Part shown: in pieces, positions 1-9,047 of the stretch
Layout of the letters: the number at the start of each line of letters is the position of its first letter
How positions within the stretch are numbered: position 1 is the stretch's first letter
Origin: Bacteroidales bacterium H3
GTDB taxonomy: Bacteria; Bacteroidota; Bacteroidia; Bacteroidales; Muribaculaceae
Assembly (NCBI GenBank): GCA_001701135.1
Contig: DAAN01000013.1
Span: 148,236-196,154 of the forward strand
DNA length: 47,919 bases
Reading direction: 5' to 3'
The notes under the pieces: generated by a model
Told to the model about the DNA's origin: nothing
Database searches by the model: none
The model's input: the letters and a program-made list of their open reading frames with translations, nothing else
Translations under genes and position numbers: made by a program

Positions 1-173
1 TAGCCGTTGTCGGCGGCCTCGCGCGCCAGGCGTGTGGCGTCGCCTCGCGCGCCGGTAAGACGCACGTCGACTTCGTGGCCGCAGGCAGCCATGGCCGCGA
101 CCACTTGGTCGGCGATGCCTTTCTTGCTGCCTGTGCCCGAAATCGGGTTGATTATGAGCATCAGCTGCGCCAT
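1..173 (-). CDS. Diacylglycerol/lipid kinase family protein, 5' part only (cut by window edge)
   Basis: About 57 codons are visible, starting MAQLMLIINPISGTGSKKG at position 173. The hydrophobic beta strand followed by NPxSGxGSKK is the nucleotide-binding opening of the DAGK catalytic domain (DgkB, YegS and sphingosine-kinase-like enzymes), which phosphorylate diacylglycerol or related lipids with ATP at the inner membrane. A second strand (HEVDVRLTGARGDATRLARE) fits the same fold. The rest of the protein lies outside the window, so substrate and intactness cannot be judged. It lies 78 bp downstream of tyrS on the same strand, separated by a palindromic repeat. I see no convincing promoter in the gap, so it may be read through from tyrS. 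The family call is fairly sure and the substrate is not. Confidence 0.75.
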   Translation of the reverse strand, partial: MAQLMLIINPISGTGSKKGIADQVVAAMAACGHEVDVRLTGARGDATRLAREAADNG

Positions 174-219
174 GACAGTTGAGGGTTCAGATGAAAGTGT
201 TTCCGACTATCTACGGTAG

Positions 220-248
220 CAGGCGGCAGGAAAGCCGCCTCTCCATAG
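220..248. repeat. Palindromic repeat, copy 1 (tyrS-DAGK gap)
   Basis: Inverted repeat GGCGGC (222-227) with GCCGCC (234-239), followed by TCTCCATAGG. The same arrangement, palindrome plus TCTCCAT(A/G)G, recurs at 26515-26542 inside queG. Here it sits directly after the tyrS stop codon (minus strand) and could fold in the tyrS 3' end, but no U-tract follows, so it is not a classic terminator. Confidence 0.55.
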
Positions 249-251
249 GGG

Positions 252-1550
<1,299 letters not shown>

Positions 1551-1602
1551 TTCGGCAATAAATTTTAAGTTCTACTAAAGACAGGCGATGGTCTTTCAGG
1601 TT

Positions 1603-2820
1603 TTACGAAAGACGGGCGAGAGCCTTGGCGATGCGGTCCATGGCTTCGACTAGCTGGTCGTCGGCTGCGGCGTAGCTCAGACGGATATAGCCGGGGAGGC
1701 AGAATGCCGAGCCGGCCACGGTGGCCACGTGGGCTTCTTCGAGCAGATACATTGCCAGGTCGTTGTCGTCGGCGATGGTCTTGCGGGAGCCGTCGGCTGC
1801 GGTGTAGCTGCGGCCGATGAAGGCGCTCACCTCGGGGAAGATGTAGAATGCACCCTGAGGCTCCTCGAGCTTCATGCCGGGGATTGCGCGGCAGAGACCC
1901 ACAATGAGGTCGCGGCGGCGGCGGAAAGCCTCGAGCATCTCGGCCACGCATTCCTGCGAGGTGGTGTAGGCGGCTTCGGCTGCTTTCTGAGCCACGGAGC
2001 AGGTGCCCGAGGTGGTCTGTCCCTGCAGTTTGGAGCATGCCTTGGCCACGTCGGCGGGTGCGGCCAGATAGCCGATGCGCCATCCGGTCATGGCATAGGC
2101 CTTTGAGACACCGTTGACGATGATCAGCCTGTCTTTTATTTCGGGGAACTCGCCGAACGACACGTGGCCTTCGGGAGTGTAGTTGATGTGTTCGTAGATT
2201 TCATCGGACATGAGCCACACGCCGGGGTGGCGGCGCAGCACATCCACGATGCCCTCCATCTCGCTGCGGGTGTAGACGGCGCCCGTGGGATTTGAGGGGG
2301 AGCAGATGAGCACCAGTTTGGTGGCGGGGGTGATGGCGGCTTCGAGCTGCTCGGGAGTGACCTTGAAGTTCTGGTCGACACCGGCGGGCACGAGCACCGG
2401 GGTGCCCTCGGCGAGTTTCACCATCTCCACGTAGCTGACCCATGCGGGCACGGGGATCACCACCTCGTCGCCGGGGTTGACCACGGCCATCAGGGCGTTG
2501 CTCAGAGCCTGCTTGGCGCCTGTCGATACCACGATTTCGGCGGGAGAGTAGGTGGTGTGGTTCTCGCGGGCGAGCTTGTCGGCGATGGCCTGACGGAGGC
2601 TCATGTAGCCGGGCACGGGTGAATAATGCGAATAGTTGTCGTCGATGGCCTTCTTGGCGGCCTGTTTTATATGTTCGGGAGTAGGGAAGTCGGGTTCGCC
2701 TACTGAGAGGTTTACAACGTCAACGCCGGCGGCTTTGAGCTCGCTGCTCTTCTGCGACATGGCGAGGGTGGCCGATACGGCCAGCTTCTGGATTCTGTCT
2801 GCGATGTGTTTCTTTTCCAT
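1603..2820 (-). CDS. aspC: Pyridoxal-phosphate-dependent aspartate aminotransferase (class I, subgroup Ib)
   Basis: Transfers the amino group between aspartate and 2-oxoglutarate (or a related pair) using PLP in the cytosol. The 405 residues carry the fold-type I landmarks: SVGEPDFPTPEH near 39-50, SNPTG at 176-180, DEIY at 206-209 whose Asp contacts the pyridine nitrogen, and the Schiff-base lysine K240 in NGVSKAYAMTGWRIGY. The C-terminal IRLSYA arginine binds the substrate carboxylate. A segment with GRSYTAADGSRKTI before residue 350 is typical of Bacteroidota members. It has its own promoter inside the end of the upstream gene (see 2856-2886). The exact substrate (aspartate, or aspartate and prephenate) cannot be read from sequence. 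Confidence 0.9.
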   Translation of the reverse strand: MEKKHIADRIQKLAVSATLAMSQKSSELKAAGVDVVNLSVGEPDFPTPEHIKQAAKKAIDDNYSHYSPVPGYMSLRQAIADKLARENHTTYSPAEIVVSTGAKQALSNALMAVVNPGDEVVIPVPAWVSYVEMVKLAEGTPVLVPAGVDQNFKVTPEQLEAAITPATKLVLICSPSNPTGAVYTRSEMEGIVDVLRRHPGVWLMSDEIYEHINYTPEGHVSFGEFPEIKDRLIIVNGVSKAYAMTGWRIGYLAAPADVAKACSKLQGQTTSGTCSVAQKAAEAAYTTSQECVAEMLEAFRRRRDLIVGLCRAIPGMKLEEPQGAFYIFPEVSAFIGRSYTAADGSRKTIADDNDLAMYLLEEAHVATVAGSAFCLPGYIRLSYAAADDQLVEAMDRIAKALARLS

Positions 2821-2855
2821 TCCGGTAGGGTAATTGGAAGGTGATTAATAGCGCG

Positions 2856-2886
2856 CAAATTTAATCATTTTTTCCCACTCTGCAAA
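2856..2886 (-). promoter_or_regulatory. Promoter of the aspartate aminotransferase gene
   Basis: On the minus strand: -33 TTTG (2883-2886), 19 bp, -7 TAAATTTG (2856-2863). This is a full match to the Bacteroidota housekeeping promoter. It overlaps the 3' end of the AsmA-like gene and predicts a 5' UTR of about 30 nt. Confidence 0.75.
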
Positions 2887-5800
2887 ATCGGGAGTTTCGT
2901 GGGGAATCGGGTGGAGTCGGGATTCTCGATTAGGCCTGCCTCGATCATGCGGAGCGAGTCGGCATAGCTGAGACGGTCGTCGGCGTCGGGAGCGACGGTT
3001 GCCGCGGCTTCGCGCAGAGCGTCGCGGTCGATGCCGCCGGTGGCTTCGGGTCGGGAGGCCAGGGGGAAGCGCACTTTGCCGGCGCGCGCCTTCGACACTC
3101 CGCGGCGGAACACGTTCTCGATCTGCTGCACGAGGTTCACACGGGTGTTGTCGGCGATTTCATGCCGCTCGAGCACCATGCCGGGCTTGATTTTGGCGCC
3201 CCCGAGGCGCACTTTCATTTTCTCGGGCGTGCCCTTGATGTTGATGCCGAATTTGAACGGGATGGGCGATTTGAGCACCGAGATATGATAGTTGAGATTC
3301 ATGGCCATGTCGTTGTGGCCCATCACGCCGAGGCGATACCGGTCGATGTTGAAGATGAAGGGGTAGAGGGTGACGGCGTTGTTCTCCACCACGGCCTCCA
3401 CCTCCATGTGGTCGATCATGTTGCGCTTCTTGTCCTTGAACAGGAGCCATTTGCTCACAGTCTTGAAAGTCTCGGGATCGAGAAGCACCAGCGAGTCGCC
3501 GGCGATGCGGATGGCGGCGCGGAGCGATGCCAGGTTTATGTCCATGTTGCGTTCGACGTCGGTGGTGACGGCCACGTCGGCGTTGACGATGCCGGCGAAA
3601 CTCTCCATCAGTGGCATGATGGAATCGATGGCGGGCACAAGCGTCTCGAGATGGTCGAGGCGGAAGCGGTCGACTTTCATGCCCATGCCGAACGACAGTG
3701 AATCGGGCTGCGCGCCCTGGTAGAGGGCGTTGAGCGAGATTGAGCCGATGTCGGTGGCGGCCGAGAGGTCGCGCAGGTTCAGGGCGCCGTCGAAGAGGAG
3801 CAGATCGCCGCTGAAGCGGTGCAGCACCAGGTCGGAATAGAGCACGTTGGCGCCGCTGACGCGCAGATGGGCGTCGATGTTGCGGGGCATCAGCAGGGGC
3901 AGCGTGTCGGTCACGGCCTTTGTGGTGTCAACGTCGGTGTCGGTGTCGTCGTCGCTCCAGAGATTCTCCGATGGGGTCTGCTGCGCCAGCGCCGGTCCGG
4001 CGAATAGCGCCTGCACGATCTGGTTGACATTGATGGTGTCGCTGACGATGTCAAACTGTACGCCTAAAGTGTTGTTGCGGCGTGCGGTGAGAGCGCGGCG
4101 CAGGTTGGTGATGGTGCCGTTGATGCGGAAATCGCTCTGTCCCGAGCGCAGCGTGAGATCTTTCAGTCTCACGGAGTCGGAGGAGAAAGTCAGGTTGATG
4201 TCGCGCAGGCGGTTGCGCAGCGGGAAATAGGGGGTGGCGAAACTGCCGCGACCGGCGCGTATGTGGCCCGAGAAATCCCAGTTGCGCATGAAATTGCGGT
4301 CCTTGGAGTCGAGCGTGAGGTCGACGTCGCCATAGGCAGGCTGCGCCGCAGCGGCACCCGGTGCTCCGGCGGGAGCGGCGGCAGGGGCGCCAACGCCGGA
4401 AGCGGGAGCGTTGGGCGCGCGGTGGTGCTTGCGCCGGCGCATGTGGACGGTGAGATCAAGGTCGGCGTCGCGCAATGCGAATCGGCCGAGCTGCTGGCCG
4501 AAGAGCAGGCGCCCGGCGGCCACTTTGAGATTCATCAGCGGCGAGCGTGCCTCTCCTTTGAAACGGCGCAGGGAGCCGCCGGCCGCGGCGTCGCGCAATC
4601 GCACACGCATGGAGTCGGTGGTGGAGTCGAATTTCAGACGCTCCATGGCTATGTATCCGCCGAAGGGGTTTATCTCGGTGGTGTCGGCCGAGCCTTTCCG
4701 GTTGACGGTGCCGGCTCCGGCGCGGAAGTTCTTAAGTTCGAGATTCATACCCATGCCGTCGGCCCAGAGGGTGTCGATTTTAAGTGACACCTGTAACAGC
4801 GAGTCGACTTTCTGCCCGCCGGCGCTGACAAAGCTGTTGTCGGTGCCGAATTGCAGACGGGCCAGCCGCATGCGTGCCTGCATCATGCCGGGAGCGTCGG
4901 CCGAGATGTTGCGGAGCATCAGCTCGCCGTCGGCGTAGAGACGGTGGAAGTTGGCCTCCGAGAGGTCGCTCATGCGCAGACGGAAATCGGCGTTGCCGCT
5001 CAGCAGACCGGTGATGTGCACGGGGATGCGGCTGCGCAGACGGGGCGGTATGCGCCCGAGGTCGACGGTGCCGCGGAAGTTGCCGGCGATATTGGGGTCT
5101 TTGACGATGTCGGTAGCGCGGAGATTCAGATCGAGATTCACGCCCGCGCCGACAATATGGAATTTTTTCAGATGGAATGTGGAGCGGTTTATGTCGCTGC
5201 CGTCGAGATCCACCTCGAGCTGTCCGGCAAATTCGCTGAAACGGAGCGTCTGGTACTGTGCCCGGCAGTCGGGAATGTCAAGAGTGGCTTTGAGCGAGGG
5301 GAGAATGGTGTCGGCGAGCACCCAGGGGCGGGTGAACTCCACGGTGGCCGACAGCTTCATGTCGGTTTTCAGCGGTTCGGCCAGAGGACGCACCTGCGGC
5401 GGCAGATGTTTCAGCGCCTGCTCGATGGAAATGGCGTCGATGCTGCCGGTAAAGCGGGTCACTGCAGGCTCGCCCGAGAAGTCGAGCGCGGTGGAGAAGT
5501 CAAACCGGTAGTCGTCGAGGGTGAGATGCATGTTGTCGGCTTCCACGGCCAGCGGGGTGTCGTGGTGCCAGCGCAGAGTGCCGTCGAGACCGAAAGTAAG
5601 TTCCGAGAGCCGGAACTCGCTGAGGAACGGGAGCCGCATGTCGCCCCGGAACGCGATGCTGTAGCGGGGCGCGTCGGCGCCGTCGCACGACACATCTTGC
5701 AGGCGTGCGCTCACATCGAGCGAGTCGATGAGCGAACGGAACCGCAGCGGTCCGGAGTTGACGATGCGGAATGAGTTGATCGATATGTCGGGGACGGATA

Positions 5801-6275
5801 TGGGTGTGGTGTCGGTCTCTTCCTCAGTTTCAGGGAAAATGCGCCAGTTGGCCACCGAGTCGGTGACCTGGACGATATTGACGGCCGGTCGGTCGAACAC
5901 CACATCATGGAGGGCGATTTTGCCCGCCAGAAGCTTCACCACATTGAGCGAACCGTTGAAATGGCGTATGGAGAGGAGCGAGTCGGCGTCGGCGGGGAGG
6001 TTGGCGCGGTCGGCCTGCGGCAGATGGCCGAGCGACCGCGAGATCACCTGCAGAGAGTCAACCTCGAGCTGCATCCGCGGGAAGGTCTTCCAGAATGTCA
6101 GCTCCACGCGTGCCAGTTTCACGTCGGCGTCGAGATAGCGCGAGGCCTCGCGCTCCACCATCGGGGTGAGTTTGCCCGGGGTGAGAATCCACACAATCAG
6201 CGTGCATGCAAGCAGCAGCAGTATCACTGCCGAGCCTGCAATCCATGCGCACCATTTCAGAATCTTTTTTAACAT
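2865..6275 (-). CDS. AsmA-like family protein (large envelope protein)
   Basis: 1136 residues. The N-terminus (LKWCAWIAGSAVILLLLACT, about 6-25) is a single signal-anchor helix. It is followed by the AsmA-type start (LTPMVEREASRYLDADVKLARVEL) and long stretches of alternating beta strands, as in the repeating-beta-groove lipid-transport proteins AsmA, TamB and YhdP. A C-terminal AsmA-like module follows (FKFGINIKGTPEKMKVRLGGAKI). Such proteins sit in the inner membrane, span the periplasm and are implicated in phospholipid movement to the outer membrane; this role is family knowledge and was not shown here. Around residues 605-650 there is an Arg/Lys/His patch followed by a low-complexity Ala/Pro/Gly linker. 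The DUF5715 lipoprotein gene lies 11 bp upstream, so the two are probably one transcript. Confidence 0.8.
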   Translation of the reverse strand: MLKKILKWCAWIAGSAVILLLLACTLIVWILTPGKLTPMVEREASRYLDADVKLARVELTFWKTFPRMQLEVDSLQVISRSLGHLPQADRANLPADADSLLSIRHFNGSLNVVKLLAGKIALHDVVFDRPAVNIVQVTDSVANWRIFPETEEETDTTPISVPDISINSFRIVNSGPLRFRSLIDSLDVSARLQDVSCDGADAPRYSIAFRGDMRLPFLSEFRLSELTFGLDGTLRWHHDTPLAVEADNMHLTLDDYRFDFSTALDFSGEPAVTRFTGSIDAISIEQALKHLPPQVRPLAEPLKTDMKLSATVEFTRPWVLADTILPSLKATLDIPDCRAQYQTLRFSEFAGQLEVDLDGSDINRSTFHLKKFHIVGAGVNLDLNLRATDIVKDPNIAGNFRGTVDLGRIPPRLRSRIPVHITGLLSGNADFRLRMSDLSEANFHRLYADGELMLRNISADAPGMMQARMRLARLQFGTDNSFVSAGGQKVDSLLQVSLKIDTLWADGMGMNLELKNFRAGAGTVNRKGSADTTEINPFGGYIAMERLKFDSTTDSMRVRLRDAAAGGSLRRFKGEARSPLMNLKVAAGRLLFGQQLGRFALRDADLDLTVHMRRRKHHRAPNAPASGVGAPAAAPAGAPGAAAAQPAYGDVDLTLDSKDRNFMRNWDFSGHIRAGRGSFATPYFPLRNRLRDINLTFSSDSVRLKDLTLRSGQSDFRINGTITNLRRALTARRNNTLGVQFDIVSDTINVNQIVQALFAGPALAQQTPSENLWSDDDTDTDVDTTKAVTDTLPLLMPRNIDAHLRVSGANVLYSDLVLHRFSGDLLLFDGALNLRDLSAATDIGSISLNALYQGAQPDSLSFGMGMKVDRFRLDHLETLVPAIDSIMPLMESFAGIVNADVAVTTDVERNMDINLASLRAAIRIAGDSLVLLDPETFKTVSKWLLFKDKKRNMIDHMEVEAVVENNAVTLYPFIFNIDRYRLGVMGHNDMAMNLNYHISVLKSPIPFKFGINIKGTPEKMKVRLGGAKIKPGMVLERHEIADNTRVNLVQQIENVFRRGVSKARAGKVRFPLASRPEATGGIDRDALREAAATVAPDADDRLSYADSLRMIEAGLIENPDSTRFPTKLPILQSGKK

Positions 6276-6286
6276 AGTAGTGAGGA

Positions 6287-7195
6287 TTATCGGGCGGTGA
6301 CGTGATAGCAGCTCTGCTTCCGCTCATATTTCACGTAGCAGCGTCCGTTGCGGCGCTCGTTCTCGATGACTTCGCCGAGGAGGTTCTTCAGGTCCTCCTG
6401 GGTGCGGGCCACGGTGAGAGAGTCGCAGATAAAGTTGATGTGCGAGATGTCGAATGTAGTGCCGTAGAGGTGGGCCGATGTGTCGACAGCGTTGCGGTTG
6501 CGCCGGCGCAGTTGTCGCACCAGCGAGGGTGTGCGGAGCACGCTTGTCACCTTCACGCGGTAGGCACCCCCGCCGCGAGCCTGCAGCGAGTCGCGGAAAG
6601 CGGCGCCGATATCTTTCAGCAGCCGGTGGGCGCGCGGCACCAGATAGGGGATGGAGTGGGTGAGGTTGTCGAGATAGTATTCCTCGCAACTGCTGAGCCG
6701 TTCGAGGCGCTGCGCGTTGTCCCAGGCGTCGCGGAGGGTGTGCATAGGGGCTATGCCGATCTGCTCGGCGGCTGCAATCTGCACCTTGTTGCTGTCGTTG
6801 AACACTCGCGCCAGCGGGGCGCCGAGATAGTTGATGCGCAGTTTCACGCCGGCGGGAGGCATGGAGTCGAGATGCCGTTCATAGCGGTTGTGTGCCCTCA
6901 CGGTGTCGTAGGGGAGGAGGATGGCCATTACCGCAGTGTGATGGATGAGGCCGTGGTCGGCTCCCGCCGCGTCAGTGCCGTAGTCGGAGGCCTCGGAGGC
7001 ATGCGAGGCCGCGAGAAGCTGAGGCACACGCGAGGCATCGTCGGCCGCTCCGACGAAGGCGATCTCATTGGCCGTGGCCGATGCCGCCTCGCAAACCAGC
7101 GACGGTGTGCGCGGGCCTCCGCATGACAACACAGAGCATAAACCGGCGGCTGCCGCCACCACCCATATCAGCGATTTCAATCGGTTTCTTCCCAT
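6287..7195 (-). CDS. DUF5715 family lipoprotein with M15-peptidase-like motif
   Basis: 302 residues with a Lys/Arg-containing N-terminus, a hydrophobic helix and a probable lipobox ending at C25 (SVLSC), so it is likely an exported lipoprotein. The C-terminal half (about 175-302) resembles DUF5715 proteins of Bacteroidota, whose function is unknown to me. It contains SAHLYGTTFDI (S240, H242, G245, D249), which fits the SxHxxGxxxD zinc-site motif of M15 D,D-peptidases (VanY, MepA), preceded by TSVLRTPSLVRQLRRRN in the position of the conserved arginine strand. A cell-wall peptidase or degenerate M15 fold is therefore plausible but inferred. It is the first gene of a probable operon with the AsmA-like gene and has a -7 element at 7213-7220. 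Confidence 0.72.
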   Translation of the reverse strand: MGRNRLKSLIWVVAAAAGLCSVLSCGGPRTPSLVCEAASATANEIAFVGAADDASRVPQLLAASHASEASDYGTDAAGADHGLIHHTAVMAILLPYDTVRAHNRYERHLDSMPPAGVKLRINYLGAPLARVFNDSNKVQIAAAEQIGIAPMHTLRDAWDNAQRLERLSSCEEYYLDNLTHSIPYLVPRAHRLLKDIGAAFRDSLQARGGGAYRVKVTSVLRTPSLVRQLRRRNRNAVDTSAHLYGTTFDISHINFICDSLTVARTQEDLKNLLGEVIENERRNGRCYVKYERKQSCYHVTAR

Positions 7196-7212
7196 AGCGC
7201 ATCAGATGTTGC

Positions 7213-7220
7213 AAAGTTAA
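7213..7220 (-). promoter_or_regulatory. -7 element for the DUF5715/AsmA-like operon
   Basis: TAACTTTG on the minus strand, giving a short leader of about 14 nt. No TTTG is found at the expected -33 distance, so this is a partial promoter match. Confidence 0.5.
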
Positions 7221-7319
7221 CTATAATCTGTGATATATTGTGCGCCCGTGCTCCAATTTTCCATGTCAGGGCAATAAATCGGCAGTTTCGCAGTTATATG
7301 TGTGTAAAATCACGTACAC

Positions 7320-8828
7320 ATGAATCTTTTCCGCCATATTCTCTCCACCGCCCTGCTGGCCGGCGCCTCCGCTGTGGCTTGCGCCGCCGTGGTTGAAGCC
7401 ACGCCCGGTTCGCTCGCTTCGCAGGTCAGTCCCGACGAGACCTCGCTCACAGTCACCGGCTCAATCGACGCCAGCGACTTCGACGTCATCCGCAATCTCC
7501 GCAATCTCCGCACGCTCGACCTATCGGGTGCCACCGTGGCCGCCTACAGCGGCGACAGGCTCGAATCGGGCATAATGACCTCCGGCGCCGACATCATCCC
7601 CGAGGCCGCCCTGCTGTCGGTGCCCGCAACCACAGTGAAACTTCCCGCCGGCATCGTGACCATTCAGGCAGGCGCCCTGGGCAATATCGGTGCCCGTGAA
7701 ATCGAGATTCCGTCAACGGTGAAAACCATTGAGGCGGGAGCCTTTTCTTCGCTTCCCGCACTCGAGCGAATCACTGTGCCCGCCTCGGTGACCTCCCTGG
7801 GCGACCGGATGTTCAAGGATTGCCCCATGCTCAGCGAGGTGACCATCCTGGCCGACATCACGGAGTTGCCGGAGTCGACATTCCTCAACTGCAAGGTTCT
7901 GACCGACGTGCAGCTCCCCGAAGGCCTGAAATCAATCGGAGAATCGGCATTTGCCGGATGCGTGGCGCTGAAGAGTATCGAGATGCCGGCGTCGCTTGTG
8001 GCCATAGGCGATCTCGCTTTTGCCGGTGCAGGCCTGGAATCGCTCGATCTGAGCAACCATTCCGGTCTTGCCGCTATCGGCGAGTGGGCGTTCTCGAACT
8101 GCAACGACCTGCTTGACGTGGCTGTCGGCTCCTCGGTGGTTTCGATGGGCCGCGGCGCTTTCGCCCTCAACAGCCAACTTGCCTCCGAAGTGACAGCTAT
8201 GGCCGGAAATGTTAAATCGCTCCCCTCCCATTTCGTCTATGGATCCACTCTCACAGGTGTGAACCATCTGGAGAATCTGGCTCTTGACTCCATCGGCGAT
8301 TATGCCCTTTCGGGCAACCTCGCGACGGCAGTTACACTCCCCGCCACCGTCAGCCAAATCGGCTCGGGTGCAATGGAGCGTATGCCCAACCTCACATCGC
8401 TCGACGCTTCGAGCATAAAGGCTGTGCCCTCGCTCGGCAAGGATGTGTGGGCCGAGACCGACCAGCCCGCCGCCGTCTGCTACGTGTCGCCCGAACTTTT
8501 CGACACCTACTCCAACACCCCCCAGTGGCGTGAATTCCAGCTCCAGAAGAAAGATCCCTCGGCTGTCGACGACACACACATAACCGATGTGGCCGACGGC
8601 GCTGCCGTGCGCGGCGTCTTCGACGGCATGGTGCTCCGCCTCGAATGCGACACGGAAATCCGTCAGGTGCAGCTCTACGATGTCTCGGGCCGCGTGCTCA
8701 CCATCCACCGCGCCGCTCCGGCCCGCACCATGGCCATCGACACCGCGCCCTTCGACAGCCGCGTGTTCCTTGTGCGCCTGCTCCTGGGCGACTCCTCGAC
8801 CCCGGTGCTGAAACTCGTGCGCCCCTGA
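7320..8828 (+). CDS. Secreted leucine-rich repeat (BspA-type) protein with probable C-terminal sorting domain
   Basis: 502 residues. It begins with a Sec signal peptide (MNLFRHILSTALLAGASAVACA, cleavage near 22-23). The middle (about 90-380) is a run of BspA/LRR_5 repeats of about 23 residues with the pattern I-x-x-x-A-F-x-x-C-x-x-L-x-x-I-x-L-P, e.g. SIGESAFAGCVALKSIEMPA. These repeats usually mediate surface adhesion. The last 70 residues (VQLYDVSGRVL ... VFLVRLLLGDS ... LKLVRP) resemble a type IX secretion C-terminal sorting domain, which would place it at the cell surface; this part is an inference. It is divergently transcribed from the DUF5715 gene. I see no clear TAnnTTTG promoter in the 125-bp gap on this strand. 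Confidence 0.8.
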   Translation: MNLFRHILSTALLAGASAVACAAVVEATPGSLASQVSPDETSLTVTGSIDASDFDVIRNLRNLRTLDLSGATVAAYSGDRLESGIMTSGADIIPEAALLSVPATTVKLPAGIVTIQAGALGNIGAREIEIPSTVKTIEAGAFSSLPALERITVPASVTSLGDRMFKDCPMLSEVTILADITELPESTFLNCKVLTDVQLPEGLKSIGESAFAGCVALKSIEMPASLVAIGDLAFAGAGLESLDLSNHSGLAAIGEWAFSNCNDLLDVAVGSSVVSMGRGAFALNSQLASEVTAMAGNVKSLPSHFVYGSTLTGVNHLENLALDSIGDYALSGNLATAVTLPATVSQIGSGAMERMPNLTSLDASSIKAVPSLGKDVWAETDQPAAVCYVSPELFDTYSNTPQWREFQLQKKDPSAVDDTHITDVADGAAVRGVFDGMVLRLECDTEIRQVQLYDVSGRVLTIHRAAPARTMAIDTAPFDSRVFLVRLLLGDSSTPVLKLVRP

Positions 8829-8876
8829 CCGGCGCCAAAGTAGCTATGTAGCTAAGATAGCCGCCCTGTCGATTTT

Positions 8877-8908
8877 TTTGCAGAATTGTATAATTGTTGC
8901 TAACTTTG
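8877..8908 (+). promoter_or_regulatory. Promoter of the metK-bioB transcript
   Basis: -33 TTTG (8877-8880), exactly 20 bp, -7 TAACTTTG (8901-8908). The predicted start is near 8912, leaving a long 5' UTR of about 135 nt that ends in the SAM-II-like element. The first part of that leader (about 8912-8998) can form a CGGC/GCCG hairpin (8964-8975) and is otherwise unexplained. Confidence 0.8.
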
Positions 8909-8998
8909 CAGTCCCCCTCCGGTTATATAGCAATCCCGGTGGGTTCGATCCTTTACATTCAGCCGGCTGTGGCCGTGAGGCTTTACCGCCGCCGCTAC

Positions 8999-9047
8999 GT
9001 GGATAAATTTGATTGCTTGCAACCACATTAAAAAATGCTAAAAAACC
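8999..9047 (+). ncRNA. SAM-II-like riboswitch upstream of metK
   Basis: The last 49 nt before the metK ATG have the layout of the SAM-II (metA/SAM_alpha) pseudoknot. The P1 arm GTGG (8999-9002) pairs with CCAC (9023-9026). The first loop contains ATTTGATTG, followed by the characteristic CTTGCAACCAC (9016-9026). An A-rich loop ATTAAA follows, then the conserved 3' segment GCTAAA (9037-9042) abutting the start codon. In known SAM-II RNAs the 3' GCUAAA segment is part of the ligand pocket and sits by the ribosome-binding region, so SAM binding hides the start. The outer pseudoknot pairs of the known consensus are not obvious here, so the match is strong in primary motifs and incomplete in P2. 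A covariance-model search would decide. Confidence 0.7.

Noticed and set aside
8938..8952. GGTTCGATCC resembling a tRNA T-loop upstream of metK
   Set aside because: No matching T-stem, anticodon arm or acceptor stem can be built around it, and it lies inside the metK leader.
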